Shown: positions 51,851-64,000, counted from the stretch's first letter. The stretch: 64,000 nt of DNA from Panagrolaimus kolymaensis (GCA_028622995.1 JAJQJQ010000067.1:496001-560000), one strand, 5' to 3'. Notes: a model not told the origin generated them from the letters alone. Numbers and translations are program-made.

Positions 51851-53578
51851 TTAATTGGGCTTCTTAGCAGCAAAGGTGGTGGTCTGAAAAATAAAAGAAT
51901 ATTATAAGATGCATCAAAGAATGAATAATGAACTTACATTGGCTGCAAATTGAAGTCCGTCCAACTTGACTAACAGGAAGAACAGCTTGTCGTAATACAT
52001 TTTCCCACATCAAATTAACACCAACATCAATGCCAGTGCCAACCTCACGTGCAATTCCAAAATAACCAACATAACACCAAGTGATCTAAGCTATCATCAT
52101 AACAAAGCAAATTGAAGTAAAGATATCGGCAATTGAGTTGAGTCACACAAGTTGAAATATTTCTTGCATAAAGTAATCGACGATAGTATGTTCTTTATCA
52201 AGTGCCTCTGTGTTCATATAAAGAGTATCGCCACCACATATTTCTTCCATATGACGAACATATAAAGCTTTAGCGGATGATACAGCAGCCAGATTGTTAG
52301 CTTCAGATGTTGCTTGCAGCATTGACATTGGCTCAGGCATATTTTCTCCATGGAATACAGTAATGTAAATCTAAAAATTAAAGTTACTAACAAACATAAT
52401 ATCTAACCAAACTAACCTTGAAGTATTCAAGCAATTCACGACAAGTAATTTGTTGGTTATTGATGCTTTTTACGGTGAAATTGTTAGGATCAAGAAGACG
52501 AGAATAAGCGCTTTGAGATTCGTATTAAAGACTTCTTCCATTTCTGTAAAGGAAGCAGTTATTAATAAATGAAAAAGAATATTCGTCAACTTACCATCAA
52601 GTTCACCAAGAAATATGGGATGTTGTGCAACTTTCAAACAAGGATGAGGCATCAAAAAGCAAGGAATCTTATCAAATGAAGTTTTGATTTGTTCACGAAG
52701 TTGGCGTAATTCAGGATGCATTCTTTCATTCAATTCTAAGCGCTTTGTAAGGATTCGGTCACCACCAATAAATCCATAATCAGCATCATAAGGATAACTC
52801 CAATCACGAACCAAGAATAGGAGTTCTTGGAAAGGCTTTCCTTCACATTCTTCAAGAGCAAGTTTACCATATTATGTGAAAAGTTGTAAATGCCGCAAAT
52901 CATCTTCTTGAACGCTTTGACTGATGTTATAAATCTAAGAAGTAGAAGTTAATCACGGTGATAGCATCTATATAACATACTTGAACAGAAGAGAGCATCG
53001 TTGAAAGAGCAAAAATGGTTGTACAATCTTTCACAGTTGATATTATTATCAAAAGCTCCTTGTGTATCTATGAGAAGTACAAGGACATCTTCATTGTTAT
53101 CATCTTTTATCATAAATGGTTTTGACCAAATAAGCATTCCATTGGTATCACGATCAGATCCATCTCTCCAATTGAATCCTTCTAGTTTATCATCACTTGT
53201 AAGCCAATCCGTTGATTCATCACTATTCTCACGCCATGTCAAATAATGAAGGAAGAAATTGAGGATGAAGCTCTTTCCTTTACGAAAAGCACCAGCAACA
53301 CTTATAAGAGCGACCTAAAACTGAGAAAAGTGAAAAAATAAGAAGAAAAAAGCAATACATACCTTTTTATCGGCATATTTTTGATCAAGTAGCAATTGTG
53401 TTAAAGCTGTTTCAATGAAAACAAAAGTGTGATCTTCATCAATATGATTGACAATTCTTATATAACTTGGAGCAGAAGGCAATAGTTCTTGAAGCAATGC
53501 AACAATGTTATCCTTTTTACGTTCTTTTTCACATCGGTTAGTAGTATGATGTTCCATAGTTTCCATTGAAGCCTAAAA
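51851..53578 (-). pseudogene. Decayed atlastin-family GTPase gene
   Basis: The product would be a dynamin-like GTPase that fuses ER tubules. Recognisable parts in order: N-terminal FVFIETALTQLLLDQKYADK, the P-loop GAFRKGKS, LLIDTQGAFDN, QEDDLRHLQLFT, the VRDWSYPYDADYG RD motif, HPCLKVAQHP, MLQATSEANNLAAV and MEEICGGD. Lesions: a frame change after DTQGAFDN near 53047; a TAA at 52872-52874 where the family has Glu (LFT-stop-YGKL); a one-base loss near 52512, after which the frame reads SRLLDPNNFTVK; loss of most of the middle and first membrane segment near 52140; further stops and frame shifts in the C-terminal stretch (NSIADIF..). Introns are still visible, so this is a duplicated rather than a retro-copied gene. 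Neighbouring genes are intact, which argues against assembly error. Confidence 0.85.
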
Positions 53579-53723
53579 ATCAAAAACTAAATAATAATAA
53601 ATAAAAATAAGAAAGAACTGCAGTTACACAAAAAATTATTTAGTACAAATAAATTTATTATCAATAAAACCAAAATGAATACATAGTAAAATTACAAATA
53701 AATAAATACATTATTACTACAAT

Positions 53724-55946
53724 TCAATCAAGTTTTTCATACATTGAGGTGAGTTGAGGCTTGAAATGTTCCTTCAATTTCGGGCGCTTGCTTTTGAGAG
53801 TTGGAGTTAATAAATCATTTTCAACTGAGAACATTTCAGATGAAAGGAAGATGTCCTTGACTTGTTCAAAAGAATACAAACTTGCAGCTTTTCCAACAGC
53901 GAGTAAATCATCGAAAATCATCTTCTTTACATCTTCTCTCTTGCAAAGTTCTTCCATTGAAAGTTCTTTCAATCCAAGTTGTTTGATGGCTTGAGGGATG
54001 AGAACTTCTTGATCAGGAACAACAATAGCGACGAGGCAGGACTTCAAGCTTTCACCATAAACAAATGATTGAGCAACGAACTTTGATCGAACATAGATAT
54101 TTTCAATTTTTTCAGGAGCAACATATTCACCCTAAAAACCAACTATTAGTCACTTCGAACAAAAGTGAGTAAAAAAATACCTGAGCTAACTTAAAGATAT
54201 GTTTCTTTCGATCAACGATCTTCAATGTTCCAGTTTCAGTCCATCGGCCGATATCTCCAGTATGAAGCCATCCATCTTGATCAAGAGTTTCTTTGGTTTG
54301 TTCTTCATTTTTGTAATAACCTTTGAAAACATTGGTTCCTTTGATACATACTTCACCAGCATCATCTTTAGCATAATAACCAAGTTCAGGAACATCAATG
54401 AGTTTGATCATATTGCATGGAGATGGCACGCCAACATGCCCAGGAACCGAATCACCTTCAAGAGTAATACTACAAGCAGCAACACATTCAGTTTGACCAT
54501 AACCTTCAACAACCATACAACCAAGTGTGCATCGAATGAATGTAAGAACATTGTCAGCAAGAGGAGCCGAACCAGTAATCATCAATTTAACTCGTCCACC
54601 AAGTTGATCACGAATCTTTTTGAAGATGAAGTTGTCAATCAAGGAGTTGTTACGAATGATACCTCTGAAAAAGAACATGTAAATAAATTAGAAGATAAAG
54701 AATGCAAACAAACTGGTTAATTTCACGAGTTTTGTATGAGATAGCGGCATCCAATAACATCTTGCGAAGACGAGACTTGTTGACTTCTGACATGACTTTA
54801 TCATAAATTCGATTCAAAACACGAGGTACAACAGGAAGAACCGTAGGTTGAAGAGTTTTGATATCATCAGGAAGCAATCGAATTTCACCACGGAAGAATC
54901 CAATACGACCACCTTGAGAAATGAGAGTAGCTTCAACCACTCTTTGAAACATATGCGCCAAAGGTAAAAAGCTCATCATGACGTCATCACTTGTTATTGG
55001 AGCATGTTTGAAATATTCCAAAGTTGTAACATCAGCAATAACGTTTCCATGAGTAAGCATGACACCTTTGGGTGTTCCAGTTGTTCCAGAAGTGTAGCAG
55101 ATAGTTGCAAGATCATCAGGTTTGGGAGGAGTAACAGTAAGTTTTTCGGCATTTTGTCCAAGAGCTTCAAATTCACCAAATCCATAAAGTGAAAGGCCAG
55201 CAAGATTAAATACAGCTTTGTCTTCAGGAGTAACTTCTTCATCCATAACGACCAAATGTTTCAAGAAGCCACAGTTTTTCTTTTCTTTCATGAGGCCTAG
55301 AAATAAGAAAGCATTAACATGGAATAAGAGAGAAGTGAAAACTTACTTTTAGCTTTAACCAAGGAATCACAGAAAACGATAGGAATTTCAGTTTGATTAA
55401 GACTGAAAGTGCACGCATCGGCTCCAAGAGTTTCATATAAAGCGACCACAACATTATTGAAGGCATAAGTGGCATGTTCGACAATGCTCCATTCAGGTCG
55501 ATTCTTAGCATAAATTCCAATAAAGGCTTCTTGACCAATAGGAACACCAACATGTCGCATAGCATAAGCAACAGCAAGAGAACGATCAATGACCTCATTG
55601 TAGTTGATCCATACATAAGGTTCACTACCATCAGCTTGTTTGACACGTTTTCCTAACATTGGACCATTGTTTGAAACACGAGCACCACGTCGAATACCTT
55701 CATAAAGAGTTAAAGCATCAAGATGAATTGAAGACATCAAATTGTCAGTTTTGAGATACCTGCATACTCTTGATCCATCCTAAAAAACAACAAGAATAAG
55801 TATGTGATAAGTAATCAAAGGAGTCATCTTTACAAAGATATAATAAAATGAAAACATACAGGAAGTTGGCGAGTTTGAGATTGAAGATCAACCAATGGAT
55901 CAACTTTGTCTTCTTTGTTAGACCATAAAAACCATCCAGAACCCAT
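53724..55946 (-). CDS. Long-chain acyl-CoA synthetase (ACSL type)
   Basis: Exons (minus) 55946-55860, 55779-55347, 55296-54714, 54664-54181, 54131-53724; 664 residues, phases agree. The start MGSGWFLWSNKEDK is chosen because it opens a 29-codon exon joining cleanly to DGSRVCRYLKTDN. The AMP-binding motif is YTSGTTGTPKGVM, followed by the ACSL-type linker, GYGQTE, DGWLHTGDIGRW and DRKKHIFKLAQGEYV. The protein adenylates long-chain fatty acids and forms the CoA thioester, usually at ER or mitochondrial outer membrane. No strong N-terminal membrane anchor is seen in exon 1; an upstream exon is possible. The dead atlastin copy follows 145 bp downstream on the same strand. Confidence 0.93.
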
Positions 55947-56840
55947 TTTACCAATAGTTGATGAAGGATTGATGATGATGATAAGCAGTAGATAAGTTTA
56001 AGCCTCTTGTAGCCAGCGGGGTTAGTTGAGATAAACCTAAAAAAATCATAGTTAAGCAAAAGTCAAATAAAATCATACACGGATAAAAGAGGCTAACGAG
56101 CTCCTTGAATGTACAAAATGAAAGCAAAAAAGTGTAACATGCACTCTTCGGAATGATGACGAAGACCAGGGTGATAAGCAAAAGCATAATTTAGCTACTA
56201 TTCATTTTAACCCACGAAAAAGAAACTCGCAAAAAATAGAATAAAAAGTCAACAAAAGCTTCAAAACCTCATGAAAGGAAGGCTAACAAAGTGGATGGCG
56301 ATGAAGAAAATTATGGTGCAAAACTAGTAAAATATTCAAGCTAAACCCTAAGGAATCAAGCAAAAAAGAGAAATAGAAAGATAGCAAAATCTTCAAAAAT
56401 CATGGATAATGAAGAAAAAAATGGAGGAGAGGAAAAAGTTGGGAATGATGGATCTAACAAAACAAAAATGTTGGACATAGTTTTTTACTCGCTCGCAAAA
56501 ATGAAGGAAGCCCAAAAAAAATGTTGCGAAATTTAACAATCAGTCAAGCGCTTTATCGCTGGATTGCGTGCATGTATCTTTGCAACTTGCAAGTGAAAAA
56601 AGAAGATACGGTAATGAAAGGTGCAGAAAAGTGCAAGCAAAAAATAAAGGAATCATCATTTTTGTTTGAAATTTTTTGTGAGTGTATTTTTTGTTTTACT
56701 TTATCAAACAAACAAACAATCCAAAAAATTAATAATTTCATTTATTTAAACACAAACAAATTATTTAATAATAACAAATTTAATAAATACATACTAAAAC
56801 AATGACTAAAAAAGCCTAACAACAACAAACACTAAAAGTT
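55947..56840. other. Intergenic between ACSL and COQ2
   Basis: About 890 bp, AT-rich. Contains the upstream region of the ACSL gene and the 3' side of COQ2. Open frames here have no domain character. Confidence 0.4.
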
Positions 56841-58109
56841 CTATGGTATCCTATCATCTGAATCCTTTTTCACTTCTTTTTGATCATCTTCTTTCAGTAA
56901 AGTACTTGCAATGATTCCAGCAAATATTAAACCACCAATCCATTGATTTGATACAAATTTCTTCCAACAATCAGCTCGACTATTGATATCCACAGTATTA
57001 AGTTGCCAAGTGAGATGAGCAGCGGATGCTCCAATTGCAGCAAAATATGGCCATGTTTGAGATGCATTCATTCCAACTAGAAGTAAAGTTGAAATCATTG
57101 TTGCTGAGAATCCACTTAACCATAATTGAGTATTTTCACCAAATCGCAATGCAGTTGATTTTACACCAATCATAACATCATCGTCTTTATCCTAAAAACA
57201 AGGAAGGTTAATTTACTTACAACAAACTTTCTTTTCAAAGATAGCGACATAATAAGCTTTAACTTGAACTATTATTAAAACGACTAACTTGATGAGCATA
57301 AATAGTATCATAAACCATAGTCCAACACCATACAGATAAATAAAGTGGAACAGTAATATGTGGATCAATGTGTCCAGTAACAGCAGAATAACCCATAAAT
57401 GCACCAAAATTAAATGTTAAACCGAGAACACTTTGAGGCCAATATGTATATCGTTTAGCTAGAGGATAACATATCACAGGAATCATAGCAGTAAAACCAA
57501 GAATAATACTAAAAAATTTTAGTCAATTACAAAAGTTCACATCAAAAAGCAAGCTCACGTTGGACAATTGAGCTGTAGTAAAATTCCAAGAGAAGTTGAT
57601 AGCAGTCCACCTAAGAATATAATTCCTTGTTTAGTTGAAAGTTCACCAGAAGCTAAAGGTCGATGTTTTGTTCGTTCCACACGTTTATCAAAATCTTTAT
57701 CCCATAAATCGTTTATAACGCATCCAGCACCACGCATTAAGAAAGCACCCGTACCAAAAAGAGCTAATAATTTGATATCTGGTAAACAACCAGGTGAAGC
57801 AGCAAGAGCTATCGACCATGCACAAGGCCAATATAGTAACCATACACCTAAAAAACAAAGACTCTAGTATCAACGTAAGTTTTAAAACATACCTATAGGT
57901 TTATCAGCTCTCATCAGTCTCAAATAAGGTTGAATAATTTTTGGTGAAGCTTCCACTAAAGCTGTTGGAGTAAATTTTTTCCATATTGAATTACCATTAT
58001 TTGAATTTGTCGTTGTTGTTGATAGAGAACATCCAAGTGGTAAACATCGTATTGCATAAAGTTTTGAAGATTGATTTAACAATGGCTTACACCGAAGCAA
58101 AGATAACAT
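56841..58109 (-). CDS. coq-2: 4-hydroxybenzoate polyprenyltransferase (COQ2)
   Basis: Exons (minus) 58109-57893, 57847-57559, 57508-57289, 57191-56841; 358 residues. A presequence rich in Arg, Leu and Ser ([20 protein letters not shown]) is expected for the mitochondrial inner membrane enzyme. UbiA motifs are clear: NDLWDKDFD with the first metal-binding Asp cluster, [12 protein letters not shown], and DTIYAHQ joined to [15 protein letters not shown], the second Asp cluster, split exactly by an intron. About eight hydrophobic segments follow the UbiA pattern. It attaches the polyprenyl tail to the aromatic ring in ubiquinone synthesis. Introns are short (45-98 bp), leaving no room for an alternative exon like the one used for rhodoquinone in C. 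elegans coq-2. Confidence 0.95.
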
Positions 58110-58397
58110 AACACTCCCAAACTAAGAATGGCTGCATACTCTTCAAAAATTTCAAGACAATACAAACTCGAATATATACTCCGAATGATAACGGCAGTCA
58201 AACACATTGTTTAAAAACTTTATTACAAGTTTATTCAAACCAAAAAATAACAAAAAATTCAATTAAACAAAAAAGAAACAACACAAAATCAAACACGATA
58301 CAATCAAATAATGTAATTTTAGACGGTTTTGATAATGGTTCAAAAATCACATAGATTTGACAGAAGCTGTACTGCAAAATATCAAAGTAATGTTCAA

Positions 58398-60177
58398 TCA
58401 TTTAGTTCGCTTACGTTTAGCACTTGGTTCATTGTTCGTCGCTGGTTTAGGTTCATCTTCAGGTACTTCAATTTCATCATCTTTATGAAGGATCAATTCT
58501 TCAAATGGCATGGTAAATTCACTCTAAAACAGAAGATGAAATTAGTCAAGTAAAGTAAAAGAAAATATCAAAAACTAACTGCTTTCCAAATTTCATAAAG
58601 ATGTGTTAACAAAATTTTGAAATATTTTCCTTTAGGTACACCTGCTTCCATAAGATGAACACCAGTTAATGGTAATTTAGGAATAGGCCATTGTTCAAAT
58701 TCGAGAATGAGATCATAAGCATCAACATATTTCATTAACTCCATTATACGAAAACGATTCATCATAAAATCAGGCTCTAAAACACAATCTTTATAAAGGC
58801 AAAACTATATAGAATGCTTACCTGAGTTCAAATAATATTCATCCATTAACAGATTCTTAAAGTACATCATATTTTCTTTATTGAGTTCAGCTTCAAGACG
58901 ATTTCTTATAAGAAACATACATAACTTTTTCTCGTGATTGCTGATTTTGCATTTCTTATGGAAGTCCATTACATCCCTTTCGTTGTTGAATAAAGATGTC
59001 AATACAGTACATGGTGCAATAAGATCATATCCTTCAGAAGTTTTATCAACAGAACGTTGATAAATTTTTCCAAACATATCAAGATCAAGACCTTCTTTCA
59101 TTCCAAGATATGGACCAAGTTTGCATTCACCAAGCATAACTTGAATAACTTCTGATGCAAAACGACCAACAACGATTCGTTTAAATTCTGACCAAATTCT
59201 TTCACCCGAGACACCTTTCAAGCCATCCTTATTCTCAATAATGGCTTCCAGAGTTTTTGGATCATGTTCTGTGGGAAGGTTTACTATGCGACCAAAGAAA
59301 CGAAAATAACGCAGGATTCGAAGATAATCTTCTTGAATACGAGAAACCGCATCGCCAACAAATCTGATCTTTCTATCATCCACATCTTTTTTGCCATCAG
59401 TATAATCATAAATGTTTCCATCGAAATCAAGGAATAACGAATTGACGGTTAAATCACGGCGAAATGCATCAATTTCCCAATCAGTAGTAAAGTTGACTTC
59501 TGCTCGTCGACCATCACAAACAACATCAACCCTGAAAAGAAAGAAGTCATTAGAGAATGAAAAAAGATGATAAGCGATGACAAGCATCATAAAATGGTTT
59601 ATCTATTAAGTCATTAGCTTTAAGAAATCACCATCAAGCTTTAACTATACGATATGAAGTTGAAGCTATAGTAAGCACGAATGCTCCTTTAGTTGTGTAT
59701 ATAGTCATAACTCGTTTGTACAGAGTAACAAAGCAATGGCATAATTTGGGAGAAAGGAATGCTCATTTTCCGACAACAAAAAGAGTCAACAGCCTTACCT
59801 CAAAGTAGTAATTTCAAAGTTCTCTCTTTCGTTGATTCGGCATGTAATAGTTCCATGTTCTTCACCTTTCTTGTGTAACATTCGAACATGTTCTTTTTCA
59901 AACATTTCTTTCATTTGTGGAGGAGTCGCTGTTGAAGCAAAATCAATATCTTCAGGTAGAATGTCCATTATTAAATCACGTACAGCGCCACCAGCAATCC
60001 TAAAAAAACTTTCAGAATATATAAATTCTTACAACAGAGATATAAAAAATGCACATACCTAAGTTCATACTTGTGTTTTTCAAATATACCTCTCAAGTGA
60101 TTCAATTCAGGAGTAAACAATCTCCAATATGCATCAGTATCAAGTTTATATTCCTTTAGACCAGGTTTCATTTCCAT
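58398..60177 (-). CDS. TRNT1: CCA-adding tRNA nucleotidyltransferase
   Basis: Exons (minus) 60177-60059, 59999-59799, 59531-58822, 58776-58580, 58523-58398; 450 residues, phases agree. Class II nucleotidyltransferase motifs: [19 protein letters not shown] with the catalytic Asp pair, [15 protein letters not shown] and [15 protein letters not shown], followed by the helical neck and tail. The C-terminus is basic (PSAKRKRTK), perhaps a nuclear signal. The enzyme adds the 3' CCA to cytosolic and mitochondrial tRNAs. The Met at 60177 gives a cytosolic-type start; the same frame stays open for 53 codons upstream to an acceptor at about 60338 and looks like a mitochondrial presequence but has no ATG. 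COQ2 lies 288 bp downstream on the same strand. Confidence 0.93.
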
Positions 60178-61538
60178 TGTTGGGAGTGATGTACGAATTA
60201 ACTTCTTTGTGAATGGTGTTGAAGATGAAGAAAAGCTGCGAATACAGCGAAGAGATCGAGATACAAGGATGAGAAGAATTTTGATAATTTGACACTTGGC
60301 TTTGATGAAAAATATAATATGCCTGGAATGGAGATCTCCTAAAAAAAGAAAGAGTGAAAATCAATCAACAAGAAAAACAACAACGCGGCATAAAAAGTAA
60401 AGAACAAACACGTATGCTAATGTCACAATGATTATTTTTTCAAAATAAACTAATTAGAAGGGTTTATAAAAAGGTTTATTACAATGTATACTGGTGCCTA
60501 GGAAGCATTCACGAAAATACATAAAAAGGGAGAGAAATGAAAAAAGGCGCGAAACAAAATACAAAAATTGATTTAACGAAACTGTTTTCCTCAAAAGCAT
60601 GGTTTTTTGTTCAAAATATTTTAGTCAAAGAGGAATATTAAATTTAATGACCAATAGCTTCTATTGCTGGTGGATGGAAAACATAAACTAAACTAAACAA
60701 AAATTTTGGCGAAAAAAAAAACAAAAACATTCAGATCGATATCATGATGCAAGATTAATGTTGACTACATTAGACTTATTATTATCCTTTTATTTCCCAT
60801 TTTTAATAATAGCAAAAGAAATGCTTTTGTTTTTTAAGTAAGTGGTGAGGTAAAAAATGTAAGCATCAAAGCTTTCAGGAATAAAACTTGAATATATTAT
60901 GTTGCAAAAAAAAAAACACGGATTTATCATCAAAAAAGCTCATTTATTCAAAAACATAGTTCCCATGGTTAACACAACAACAATCTCATCATGTGTATCA
61001 ATAATAATCACAAACAGTTTTCAAGTTTTTTTTAAACAAATATGCAAATTATCAAACAACAAAAAAAATGTTTGGGGAAAAAGGAAGAAATTTTTTTGAA
61101 GGAAAACATCGAAGAAGAAAAAAGAGTGACTTTGAAAAAATGGAAACAAGCGATAAGCAAAAAATTTGGCAAAATATGAATGAACGAAAGAAAAATTTAT
61201 GTTTGAATATTTTTTTTGTTCAACAAAAAAAATGAAAGGCAAAATGCTTTTTTATTTTTCTGCCATTTTTGATCGATGAAAAAAAAATTAATCTCAAAGT
61301 AAAGAAAAATATGTACATTTTTTGTCCTTTTTAAAAAACACATAGGTAAGTTAGTTAGATATTATTATTTACAACCCGGACTTATAAAAAAAGAAAAAGA
61401 AAGATACTTCTGAAGAAAATAATACTGACAAGAAATAAAAAATAAGGAAGGAAGGATACTTGAAAAGACTGATTTCTAAAAAAATATATGTTTTTGAGAT
61501 TACAACTAAAAAGTTAAGGAAATAATAGCTTCTTTTTT
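60178..61538. other. Intergenic between PACS and TRNT1
   Basis: About 1.36 kb, AT-rich. The first 160 bp form the in-frame leader of TRNT1 on the minus strand. The rest has no supported gene; open frames at 60899-61242 are Lys/Phe-rich noise. Confidence 0.4.
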
Positions 61539-64000
61539 TTAACGTGTATTAGCCATTGATGTTGTTGATGAAGATGGAACAGAAACAGGAAAAAATTTCA
61601 CATGAGTTTGCCATTGAGATGTAATTTGAAAGAATCGAATTCTAGCCCATGTAACTCCATCGATGGAAACTAAAAAAACAATTTTATTTTATCGGGAATT
61701 TTTAGTTATTCTTTTTTTGGATCTCAAACTTACTTTCAAGAGGAGAATTTTTTCCGCTACAAATCATTCTTGTGACACTTGAAACCACACGACTTTGTGA
61801 ATTAAAACTATCAGACGATCGGGGTTTAGTTTTTCTTCCAAGTTTTTGAAGCACTTTATCCTTTTTTCTTTCTTTCACAAAAAGCATGGAAAGTAAAGTT
61901 GAAAGGGGTTCACGAGCAATGGATAAAGTTCGAACCGAAGCTTTCATAGAAAATTTTCCACCCGATGATGAAGATGGAGATTTATTTGATTGGGGTGGAG
62001 TTGAAAGATGTGATGGCGGTGCGCCGTAATGTTTATCGGATGGGGATTGAAAGTTATTGTTGGGAAGGTCATGATTGGCAGAAATGGTAGTCCAATATTC
62101 AATTTGTAATTCTTTGTAATCATTGGTCCTGGAAAAAAAATGGAGGGTTTATTGTGTTTTTTAGATTTGGCTTTCGCCGAAAATGGAATTAATTATGAGT
62201 TTTACCAAAGCCAAAGTTTCAGAATTTTTGAGAGTGAATAATAAAAAATTGCGAATTTTAAATAAAAACTTTGGAAGTTCGCGAAACTTTAACTATATTT
62301 TTTTCTTTATTTTTTCCCAACTTTTTTTTTTCTTCCAAAATTAAACAAAATTATTTTATTCTTTCGCAAATATTGTTTTTTTTTTAAACTTTTTATACCA
62401 AAAAAATGCTTACTTATTAACTTGTGGTGAAGTAGGTGGAGACATATTTGATGACATAAATCCTGGTGAAGAAGAAGAAGAAGCATAAACATTTTTATTA
62501 TCCTTATTATCCCCATGTTTATTATTATCATAATCTTCAGAAGTAGTATTATTTTTAACATAATGAAGGGAATTAAGTTCTTCCAAATTTCCTAAATGTA
62601 TTTCAGCGATAAATGGAATAAATACTTGACTTTCTTTTTCTCCACCACCGCCGCCGCCACTGTTGTGGTGGTTTCCATTGTTGCCGCTAGAATTATTTTT
62701 ATCGTCATGCTTTTCTGATCCTCCAAGTCCAAAAGCGTTATTTCCGCCACCACCAGTGCTATGTCCAGAATTTGAGGTTGTTGTGTCGTGTAATTGAAGC
62801 ATAACTTCCCCAATTGGAATATTTAAAGATCGAATCGAGTGCGCGGTAATTGCAGAATGTAAACATTCTTCAATCGCTCCAATATCGCTTGGATTTATTT
62901 TATTTAAAGCTTTCCATTGAATTTCAAGCAAACCTCCATCCGCGACGGTTGATAAACTTCTACCAATAATGGAATTAGGTGGAATTAAAAAAGTAAATCG
63001 TAAATAATTTAACCATTCTTGCGTGGTTTTATTTTGTAATAAATCAACATAAACTCTTAAAACATTTGCAACCAATCGATCGCCACCCAATATTCCAATT
63101 ATCGTTGGTGGAGGAGAACCCGAATTAGAATTACAAAATTTTTGAATCCTTCCAACCACCGCTTGAAGGGCATTTCGAACTTCTGATACATTTGGACAAT
63201 CAATAAGTCGAATGGTTTTAAATTGAGTTGGATCAATTTTATATATCCATGCTATATCGGAACTTGAAGTCAACCAAATATTTGAAGCGATGAAGGAAGT
63301 TGGATCGTCTAATTGGGTCATCTAAAAAAATAAGGATAAATTCTTTTTCTTGGTGCAAACATTATAAATAAAACTTACCATATCTGGGACAACTTTTTTC
63401 ATTCCACCTGCAGCCGCTGTTGCTGCTCCAGCTTGATTAATTCCAAATTGTTTAGATTCAGGAATGGAAGATACTGTAGCAGAATGTGAAATTCTATTTT
63501 TTTCTTTTATTGATGATGATCGTGATGTTCGATTATCGGGTACTGAACGTTTCCCCGTGGATTTATGAGATCTTGCTGAATCCACTGTAGATGGAAATTC
63601 AATTCCACCAAACATTGGATGATTTTCATTATCCGAACTAAATTCTTGTTCATCGGTTTCTACTGGACTTTCATCGGATTGGACCTGGAAAAAAGTTTGG
63701 GGTTTAAAAAAAGTAAAAATGACACAGCAAAAATTCTTATTTTCGTATTTATACCAAAAAATAGTTTCGTAATGAATCCCAAAAAGTAATTTTCTTGACG
63801 AGATTCAAAGTAAAATTTGTGTCAAAATCAATAATAAAATTTTAGCTTCAGTCAGGACTCCCAAAAAAATTTATAAAACTTACTCTATCTTCGATGGGTG
63901 GCAAGATATCAGTTTTGGATCCAAAAAATGGTCGCAACCCTGGTTTTGGATTACTAATAATACTCATTTTATCTGGTTCTAATTCAGGTCCACTATCAGA
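61539..64000 (-). CDS. pacs-1: Phosphofurin acidic cluster sorting protein (5' end outside window)
   Basis: Exons visible (minus): 64000-63884, 63684-63379, 63321-62414, 62128-61734, 61669-61539; all in phase. The amino-terminal furin-binding region lies to the right of the window. What is seen is the C-terminal PACS domain: [20 protein letters not shown], then [40 protein letters not shown] and the end [24 protein letters not shown], which match PACS1/2 closely. A variable insert near 62600-62760 is rich in Gly, Asn and His, and the upstream exon is Ser-rich and basic. The family routes membrane cargo between trans-Golgi, endosomes and mitochondria. Confidence 0.92.

Noticed and set aside
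51851..53578. Reading the atlastin locus as a functional gene with unusual introns
   Set aside because: The in-frame stop at 52872 and frame changes fall inside conserved blocks with no splice sites to remove them, and a conserved internal block is missing.

Overview
The window is nuclear DNA from a nematode. It is very AT-rich, genes have many short-to-medium introns with GTRAGT donors and a TTTTTAG-type acceptor, and the gene content is typical of nematodes: a cuticle collagen, an astacin with a ShK domain, Kunitz/lustrin mosaics, a chemoreceptor-like 7TM protein, and homologues of GCK-3, CAT-2, SNPC-4, PACS-1 and COQ-2. I cannot name the species from sequence alone. All exon models given here were joined by hand at consensus splice sites and stay in phase through to a stop codon.

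Layout. 1-3.8 kb (minus): 5' part of a large secreted lustrin/Kunitz mosaic whose 3' end runs off the left edge. 6.4-8.1 kb (minus): an orphan acidic protein with two W/F-x-C-x-x-C modules. 9.3-11.9 kb (plus): two tandem, diverged ribosome-recycling-factor-like genes with mitochondrial-type N-termini and a C-terminal membrane helix, followed by a SMIM12 homologue (12.2-12.4 kb). 15.3-20.2 kb (plus): a SPAK/OSR1 kinase (GCK-3) with a 1.6 kb palindromic repeat in one intron. 21.1-22.3 kb: a secreted protein that looks like a degenerate trypsin-fold protein. 23.0-25.4 kb: an astacin with a glycine-rich N-terminal extension. 27.2-29.3 kb: tyrosine hydroxylase (cat-2), convergent with a 7TM receptor gene (29.5-31.3 kb, minus). 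33.1-34.4 kb: a cuticle collagen. 35.8-44.3 kb: an ectonucleotide pyrophosphatase/phosphodiesterase with an antisense GM2-activator-like gene nested in one intron and a Tc1-like inverted-repeat element filling another. 44.7-49.7 kb: SNPC-4, the Myb subunit of SNAPc.

From 51.8 kb to the right edge all genes are on the minus strand: PACS (partial, runs off the edge), the CCA-adding tRNA nucleotidyltransferase, COQ2, a long-chain acyl-CoA synthetase, and a decayed atlastin copy with frameshifts, stops and an internal deletion. The close spacing of TRNT1-COQ2 (288 bp) and ACSL-atlastin (145 bp) would suit nematode operons, but this is inferred from spacing only.

No CRISPR, rRNA or convincing tRNA gene was seen. 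The most unusual items are the tandem membrane-anchored RRF-like pair, the intronic foldback and Tc1-like elements, the S1-like pseudoenzyme candidate, the dead atlastin copy, and the ATG-less mitochondrial-type leader upstream of the tRNA nucleotidyltransferase start.
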